This document shows, piece after piece, positions 59,961-64,000 of a stretch of DNA of 64,000 bases; position 1 is the first letter of the stretch, and each line of letters opens with the position of its first letter. The stretch comes from Vibrio methylphosphonaticus (GTDB lineage Bacteria; Pseudomonadota; Gammaproteobacteria; Enterobacterales; Vibrionaceae): positions 62,001-126,000 of the forward strand of contig NZ_JAMKMS010000005.1 in the NCBI RefSeq assembly GCF_023634655.1. The letters run 5' to 3'. Below the pieces are notes generated by a model. That model was given only the letters and a program-made list of their open reading frames with translations, was not told where the DNA came from and searched no databases. Position numbers and translations under genes: made by a program.

Positions 59961-60655
59961 GGTAACGGGTTACCATCAAAGTTGAGAAATCGCCCAGAGT
60001 CAGTGGTTTGTGCCGATTGAATAACAGAAAACAGCCCTTGAGCGGAGGTTTGCGTTGAAATCAGAGCATTGGGCCCGCCCATCGCAGTTTGCACCCAACC
60101 GGGATGCAGTGCCAATACGGTAAACCCCTGACTGACTAGGTCGTTGCTTAGGCTTTTGACTACCGAATTGAGCGCTGCTTTTGATGAGCGATAGATATAG
60201 CCACCACCTGACGTATTTTCCGTCATGCTGCCCACTTTGGATGATAAACAGATGATTTTTTTAACCGAAGAGGCTTGCAGCTTAGGATAGAGCAACTCGA
60301 CTAGTCTAAGAGGCGCGATGGTGTTGACTTCAAGAACGCGACGCCATTCCTCGGGGTCAGTATGCCCAAGTCCAACTTTGTTTGTTGTGTCTTTTTTGGG
60401 ACCATAATAGCCGGCATTGTTGATGACGATATCTATCGTAGGGAGTCCATCAGCAAAGGTGGCTACATCGTTGTATTGAGTGACATCTAACCGATGCAGT
60501 TGTAAGCTTTGTTGCTCTTGCGCAAGGTGCAATAACTCTTGTGATGTGGATTCGGAACGATAGGTGGCGTGTACTTGGTAGCCTTGTGCGACAAATTGCT
60601 TGGTCAGCGCCAAGCCTATCCCTCTATTTGCACCTGTAATGAGTACGGTTTTCAT
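59954..60655 (-). CDS. Short-chain dehydrogenase/reductase
   Basis: 233 residues. The NAD(P)-binding TGANRGIG motif at the N-terminus, NNAGYYGP, the catalytic serine-tyrosine-lysine in LSSKVGSMTENTSGGGYIYR then SSKAALNSV. The substrate cannot be inferred. AGGAG lies 6 bases before the ATG. Converges with topB; the C-terminus is inside the 9-bp repeat. Confidence 0.92.
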   Translation of the reverse strand: MKTVLITGANRGIGLALTKQFVAQGYQVHATYRSESTSQELLHLAQEQQSLQLHRLDVTQYNDVATFADGLPTIDIVINNAGYYGPKKDTTNKVGLGHTDPEEWRRVLEVNTIAPLRLVELLYPKLQASSVKKIICLSSKVGSMTENTSGGGYIYRSSKAALNSVVKSLSNDLVSQGFTVLALHPGWVQTAMGGPNALISTQTSAQGLFSVIQSAQTTDSGRFLNFDGNPLPW

Positions 60656-60705
60656 CTGCTTCTCCTAGCGTTAAGATATGACTATTACTTTGTAGCTAAC
60701 TAACG

Positions 60706-61638
60706 ATGCCGAACATGCCAGTTCCTTTAATTTATCATCATATCTATTCTGACTTACCACTACCAGAAGGGCATCGATATCCAATTAATAAGTATCGCTT
60801 GTTATACCAAGAGATTGAATCGTGTTATTTACGAGAAGACGCCTCATCCTTTGAGTTATTCGAGCCAATAGCGCTCAATGCAAGCCAGTTAATTAAAGTG
60901 CATTGCCCTGTTTACGTTGACGCATTATTGCAGGGAACGCTTCCAGCGGCAAAAATGCGCCGTATTGGCTTTCCATGGAGTCAGGCTTTGATTGACCGTA
61001 CCTTAACGTCGGCTGGTGGAACATGCTTAACGGTTGAAAAAGCATTGGAGTACGGTGTCGCGATTCATCTTAGTGGCGGATATCATCATGCACACTATGA
61101 TTATGGAAGCGGTTTTTGCTTAGTCAACGACCTAGCGTTAGCAGCCCAGCATGCATTAAACGCTGGAGCAGAAAAAGTACTGATTATTGATAGTGATGTC
61201 CATCATGGAGACGGCACGGCGACGCTGATGGCAGATAACGCACAGGTCGTGACCTTGTCTTTTCACTGTGAGAAAAACTTCCCAGCACGTAAGCCAGCCT
61301 CTGATTTAGATGTCCCTTTGATAAAGGGTCTTGGTGATCAGGCATTTTTAGCGACCTTTGGAGAAGTCGTCGACCTAGCATTGCGACTGCATAATCCAGA
61401 TTTTATTATTTACGATGCGGGTGTTGATATTCATATTGATGATGAGCTTGGGTATTTGAGTGTCACAACAGAAGGTATTGCGAAACGTGATGAGTGGTTA
61501 CTAACTCGTTGCCTAGAAGCGCATATCCCCGTTGCCTGTGTGATTGGGGGTGGCTACCGCAGCCAACATAGCGACTTAATTCCAATTCATATGAATCTAA
61601 TCAATGCGGCTAAAAGCATTTGGGGACACAAGGGATGA
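60706..61638 (+). CDS. Histone deacetylase-like amidohydrolase (HDAC superfamily)
   Basis: 310 residues, arginase-deacetylase fold. Conserved pieces are GGYHHAHYDYGSGFCLVNDL, the zinc motif DSDVHHGDGTA, IIYDAGVD with the second zinc aspartate, and IGGGY. Bacterial members deacetylate acetylpolyamines, acetoin-related or lysine substrates; which applies is unknown. ATG 60706 (alternative 60715) has no clear ribosome site. Its stop overlaps the NUDIX start by four bases. Confidence 0.92.
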   Translation: MPNMPVPLIYHHIYSDLPLPEGHRYPINKYRLLYQEIESCYLREDASSFELFEPIALNASQLIKVHCPVYVDALLQGTLPAAKMRRIGFPWSQALIDRTLTSAGGTCLTVEKALEYGVAIHLSGGYHHAHYDYGSGFCLVNDLALAAQHALNAGAEKVLIIDSDVHHGDGTATLMADNAQVVTLSFHCEKNFPARKPASDLDVPLIKGLGDQAFLATFGEVVDLALRLHNPDFIIYDAGVDIHIDDELGYLSVTTEGIAKRDEWLLTRCLEAHIPVACVIGGGYRSQHSDLIPIHMNLINAAKSIWGHKG

Positions 61639-62123
61639 AACATCGTATTCGCGCAGCAGGCATTGCCATCAACAAAAATAAAGTTCTATTGCTCCGAGTA
61701 AAAGATCCTTATTCAGGCGAATATTGGATACCGCCAGGAGGTGGTCTGGAAAGCACGGATCAAAGCAGTAAGCATGCCCTCATTAGAGAGTATAAAGAAG
61801 AAACAGGGTTGGATGTCGATGTAGGTGAGTTGCTTTTCATCCGAGAGTTTCTTGAAACCTCACGTGATACTTATCATGTTGAGTTGTTTTATCAGATTCG
61901 CCGTTGGGAGGGTGAGTTGAGTTTATCAAACTTAGATGGTCTCAATGACCAGTCTTATATCCATGTGGTTGAATGGGTGCCGTTGTCTAAGCTAGCGTCG
62001 TTGAAAACCTTCCCAAATGATATACATGAGAAAATTTTGCCCATGATTGAACAACAGCTTCATTCTTATCACCTTGGCAGTTTTGTTCAAGGGTGTGATG
62101 ATGGAGTGAATCGACTGGATTAA
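61635..62123 (+). CDS. NUDIX hydrolase
   Basis: 162 residues. The Nudix box runs from GGGLESTDQSSKHALIREY to KEETGLDV, the GX5EX7REUXEE pattern. Start ATG 61635 overlaps the HDAC stop in ATGA, so the two are probably coupled in one operon. The substrate is unknown; the pairing with a deacetylase may hint at acetylated nucleotide-linked compounds, but that is speculation. Confidence 0.9.
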   Translation: MKHRIRAAGIAINKNKVLLLRVKDPYSGEYWIPPGGGLESTDQSSKHALIREYKEETGLDVDVGELLFIREFLETSRDTYHVELFYQIRRWEGELSLSNLDGLNDQSYIHVVEWVPLSKLASLKTFPNDIHEKILPMIEQQLHSYHLGSFVQGCDDGVNRLD

Positions 62124-62178
62124 GTGAGAAGAGGGCGCTATTATGCTTCGCTTCATAATATAGACGAGTACCGCTGCG

Positions 62179-62406
62179 ATGAACCGTAAGAAAAAGATCA
62201 ACCAAATACATAAAGCTAGAATGAAAAAAGCCAACGCAAAGAAGCATACTAGCAATAAGCCTCGTTATATTTCTAAAGCTGACCGCGCAAAAATGGAAGC
62301 GGAACAAGCAGCACTAGACGCAGCGCAAGCTGAAGGCTCTCAAGTGCAAGGAACAACGGAACAAGGCGTGACTGCTGTTGAACAGGATAGTACGGCTGAG
62401 TCATAA
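62179..62406 (+). CDS. DUF2986 family small basic protein
   Basis: 75 residues. A basic N-terminus (MNRKKKINQIHKARMKKANA) and KPRYISKADRAKMEAEQAAL match the DUF2986 family common in Vibrio and Shewanella relatives. Function unknown. The acidic, low-complexity C-terminus (QGTTEQGVTAVEQ) is variable. The start ATG has no strong Shine-Dalgarno. 55 bases after the NUDIX gene. Confidence 0.8.
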   Translation: MNRKKKINQIHKARMKKANAKKHTSNKPRYISKADRAKMEAEQAALDAAQAEGSQVQGTTEQGVTAVEQDSTAES

Positions 62407-62453
62407 CGAACAATGCGTTACCCTGCTAGTAGGCTTTATGATGATGCCTATAG

Positions 62454-62488
62454 CCTGCTTACTGCTTACTGCTTACTGCTTACTGCTT
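62454..62488. repeat. Heptanucleotide repeat (ACTGCTT)4 plus one variant
   Basis: Four perfect ACTGCTT units from 62461, preceded by CCTGCTT. It is outside genes, 48 bases after the DUF2986 stop. Confidence 0.92.
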
Positions 62489-62875
62489 CCGCTAACTGAG
62501 TGTCATTTAGCTTGTGGGGCAGCCCCGACTAATTCTGTAGTTGTTAGCAGTCAATCTCTTTTGTTTCAACCTCGTCAATACTAGCGCATTATTGCTCAGC
62601 TCTATGCTGAGCAATAAATATCGAGGCCTCTTCTATGAGTTCGGTTACGTCCGCTGCTTTAGTTTCTTAACGGCTTACAAAAAGCCGCTTTTCTTTGTCG
62701 GCATCCATCTGTACTAAGGTTATGAACATAACGAGCGGTATGGACGAACACGTTATCAAAAGTAATGACTTTGGTGTTTGCACTCTGTGTGGAGATTAAC
62801 GCATCAGGAAGGCGATAATAAGTGGGGCTAACCGATCTAAGTAGGGCTAACCTATCATTGATGGATGAGAGGTAG

Positions 62876-62965
62876 GAACGAATACTGGCCAACAAGTATG
62901 AAGCGAACTGGGGGACAAAAAGAGATGACCCTGAGACAACTTCATCGCAATGGACGGTGTGGTAG
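62876..62965 (+). pseudogene. Possible chitin-binding (CBM5/12-like) C-terminal remnant
   Basis: An in-frame stretch between two stops reads ERILANKYEANWGTKRDDPE then TTSSQWTVW and ends in TAG. The spacing of Y.A.W, D-P and W..W resembles the end of a type-3 chitin-binding domain. It is only 29 codons with no start, so it is at best a fragment. Confidence 0.2.
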
Positions 62966-63045
62966 GCATTAAACGGTTGTATCTGGCAGAGGCTGTTTTG
63001 ATTGTTTTACGGTGAGTTGTCTAAATTAAAAATACGCCAGAAAGC

Positions 63046-63075
63046 AAAAAGCCCGCTGAATTTCAGCGGGCTTTT
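63046..63075 (-). terminator. Terminator of the original tRNA-Ser gene
   Basis: AAAAGCCCGCTGAA / TTCAGCGGGCTTTT perfect stem. Read on the minus strand it follows the tRNA 3' fragment by a few bases, as expected for a tRNA terminator left on the chromosomal side of an insertion. Confidence 0.85.
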
Positions 63076-63081
63076 CTAATG

Positions 63082-63107
63082 TGGCGGAGGGATAGGGATT
63101 TGAACCC
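63082..63107 (-). other. tRNA-Ser 3' end fragment, candidate island attachment site
   Basis: On the minus strand the 26 bases run from GGGTTCAAATCCC (T-arm) to TATCCCTCCGCCA (acceptor strand, discriminator G and CCA). The 5' three quarters of the tRNA are absent; the sequence to the right is unrelated. This is the direct-repeat half left by integration of a mobile island into a tRNA-Ser gene; the intact tRNA should lie at the other end, beyond the window. Confidence 0.8.
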
Positions 63108-63325
63108 AATCGCTCGGAGCTTAATCTTTGTAAGCCTTTGTTTTATCAGGGTAATTCACGTCTTTAACTGCAAATCTTAAAACGTATGGGATAGTCACCT
63201 GACTGACTATGAGTCTTACATTTGTATCACTTTAAGTCAAGTTTTCTGTTTGAAATTTAAGCTGCAAGGTTGATGTTAAATCTGGGACCGTGAATACTAG
63301 TAGAGTATGTACAACAGGGAGGTTG

Positions 63326-63747
63326 ATGATGGGAATCGGGGGTGATATTACTTCTGAGCAGCGCTCAACAGCACTTAAGGCGGGTTTGAGAATTCTAGAT
63401 AAGTGGCAATTCAGTGACATTGAGAAGCTACGTTGCTAGATCTGGATTATAATCGAGATGATAGTGACGTTAGTGAAGATACACTTGAGAGAATCAGCTA
63501 TATCCTCGGTATTCACAAAGCGTTACGGCAGACTTTTGGAAGTGATGAAACTATCTATAATTGGATACGTAAACCCAATACTCATCCAACTTTGTCTAAT
63601 GCTTCGGCTATTGAGTACATGTGGCAGGGGGGGTTGAGTTATCAAAGGTTGCTAGGATTATTATCGGCTATAGCGTACAGTGAAGTAACACCAGATACTA
63701 CATATAAAAGCCACCAGAAGAATGGTGGCTTTTTAGACTTACATTAA
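63326..63747 (+). pseudogene. Xre/MbcA-ParS type antitoxin-like gene with frameshift
   Basis: ATG 63326 with AGGGAGG upstream opens a frame (GGDITSEQRSTALKAGLRIL then DKWQFSDIEKL) that ends at a TAG at 63437. Shifting by one base near 63433 continues as LDLDYNRDDSDVSEDTLERI, SYILGIHKALRQTFGSDETI and YNWIRKPNTHPTLSNASAIE, which matches the Xre-like HTH plus DUF2384 antitoxin layout. The C-terminus runs through the terminator hairpin at 63707, so it may also be altered. No partner RES-type toxin is visible. Programmed frameshifting is possible but no slippery heptamer is seen. Confidence 0.6.
63707..63735. terminator. Bidirectional terminator between the antitoxin-like gene and the edge gene
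   Basis: AAAGCCACC-agaagaat-GGTGGCTTT followed by TTAG, with A and T runs on both sides; it lies between converging genes. Confidence 0.8.
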
Positions 63748-63751
63748 ACTA

Positions 63752-64000
63752 TTATTTTGGAAATTTTGAAAGTTCTTCAGTTAAAGCTTTATATAGATTT
63801 TCTGAAGCTTGTTTAGCTGAAAAATCGACATCAGATTTATAATCACTATACTCAGCATTACCTTCCGATTTGATAAGTTTAGACCAAACCACTTCTTTCT
63901 TTTCGTTCAATGCTTCCATCTTTAACGTAATAGAAAATTTTGTAGGAGGCCAATGTAAGGCGCTACTAGAATATGAAGTTGTTTCGATAGTTGGTGTGAA
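63752..64000 (-). CDS. Hypothetical protein, C-terminal part
   Basis: Cut by the right edge; 82 residues are visible, ending LYKALTEELSKFPK. The frame reads SSSALHWPPTKFSITLKMEA then LNEKKEVVWSKLIKSEGNAE. The sequence is AT-rich like island DNA. It has the look of a small periplasmic or lipoprotein domain, but no family is recognised. Confidence 0.6.
   Translation of the reverse strand, partial: FTPTIETTSYSSSALHWPPTKFSITLKMEALNEKKEVVWSKLIKSEGNAEYSDYKSDVDFSAKQASENLYKALTEELSKFPK

Larger units (their letters stand above)
62407..63081. other. Gene-poor, decayed region before the tRNA-Ser scar
   Basis: About 675 bases. It contains the 7-bp array at 62454, a hairpin ATTGCTCAGC-tctat-GCTGAGCAAT at 62591-62615, a plus-strand fragment at 62876-62965, and a minus-strand open frame without an ATG from about 63015 to 62662 (reads FVPQFASYLLASIRSYLSS and later TYYRLPDALISTQSANTKV). 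These overlap, so at most one is real. Confidence 0.5.

Noticed and set aside
63232-63420. Minus-strand ORF opposite the antitoxin-like gene
   Set aside because: It overlaps the antitoxin N-terminus antisense and lacks a ribosome site.

Overview
The window is chromosomal DNA from a marine gammaproteobacterium, almost certainly a Vibrio (Vibrionaceae, chromosome I). The evidence is (i) the run oppABCDF - glutathionyl-hydroquinone reductase - pta/ackA - yfbV and the metG/apbC/udk cluster, arranged as I recall them from Vibrio chromosome I; (ii) a FadR carrying the roughly 40-residue insertion described for Vibrio FadR; (iii) NhaB beside FadR; (iv) a PL7 alginate lyase; (v) a tRNA-Ser 3' fragment used as an island attachment site. 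No species is claimed.

Layout. 1-1081: N-terminal part of an M16 (pitrilysin-like) protease. 1454-8771: translation and housekeeping genes (sixA, smrB, prmB, aroC, a second EF-G, a TRIC-type channel, epmC, yfcL). 8981-14916: FMN reductase, outer-membrane barrel, then a probable small regulon of MFS transporter, acyl-CoA ligase and LuxR-type regulator. 15719-21279: oligopeptide uptake operon oppABCDF. 21508-26835: glutathionyl-hydroquinone reductase, acetate overflow enzymes ackA-pta, yfbV. 27024-33420: PQQ-type aldose dehydrogenase, a three-gene ABC importer, malZ. 33467-46571: dusC, SEC-C protein, dsbB, nhaB, fadR, a membrane-anchored protein of unknown function, metG, apbC, udk, asmA-like. 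47144-48502: secreted two-domain alginate lyase, an accessory gene. 48599-57841: nupC-type transporter, cobO, low-Mr phosphatase, ansA, sppA, fadH with a FadR operator, ydjA-like nitroreductase. 57922-62406: topB, SDR, HDAC-like deacetylase, NUDIX, DUF2986 protein. 62407-64000: gene-poor decayed DNA, the tRNA-Ser attachment scar at 63082-63107, and the edge of a genomic island with a frameshifted Xre/MbcA-type antitoxin and an unfinished hypothetical gene.

Functional themes: peptide, nucleoside and maltodextrin/alginate scavenging; fatty-acid catabolism (FadR, FadH, a medium/long-chain acyl-CoA ligase); acetate switch (AckA-Pta); translation quality (SmrB, PrmB, EpmC, DusC, EF-G2). No CRISPR array, complete tRNA, rRNA or intact insertion sequence was seen.

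The most unusual signal is not a gene. Five genes in this window end inside or against degenerate short tandem repeats of 9, 16 or 17 bp that start in the last codons or at the stop codon and run into the 3' UTR (yfcL, acyl-CoA ligase, the 39131 gene, alginate lyase, SDR). Each unit carries a stop triplet, and a 16 or 17 bp period moves it into a new frame each time. Three further non-genic tandem arrays (6, 7 and 20 bp) occur. Other points of interest are an EF-G paralogue whose G3 motif reads DTPGQ rather than DTPGH, with a strong Shine-Dalgarno leader ORF overlapping its start; a shared GTACCC/GGGTAC inverted repeat upstream of the MFS and acyl-CoA ligase genes; and a perfect 34-bp palindrome after the LuxR gene.
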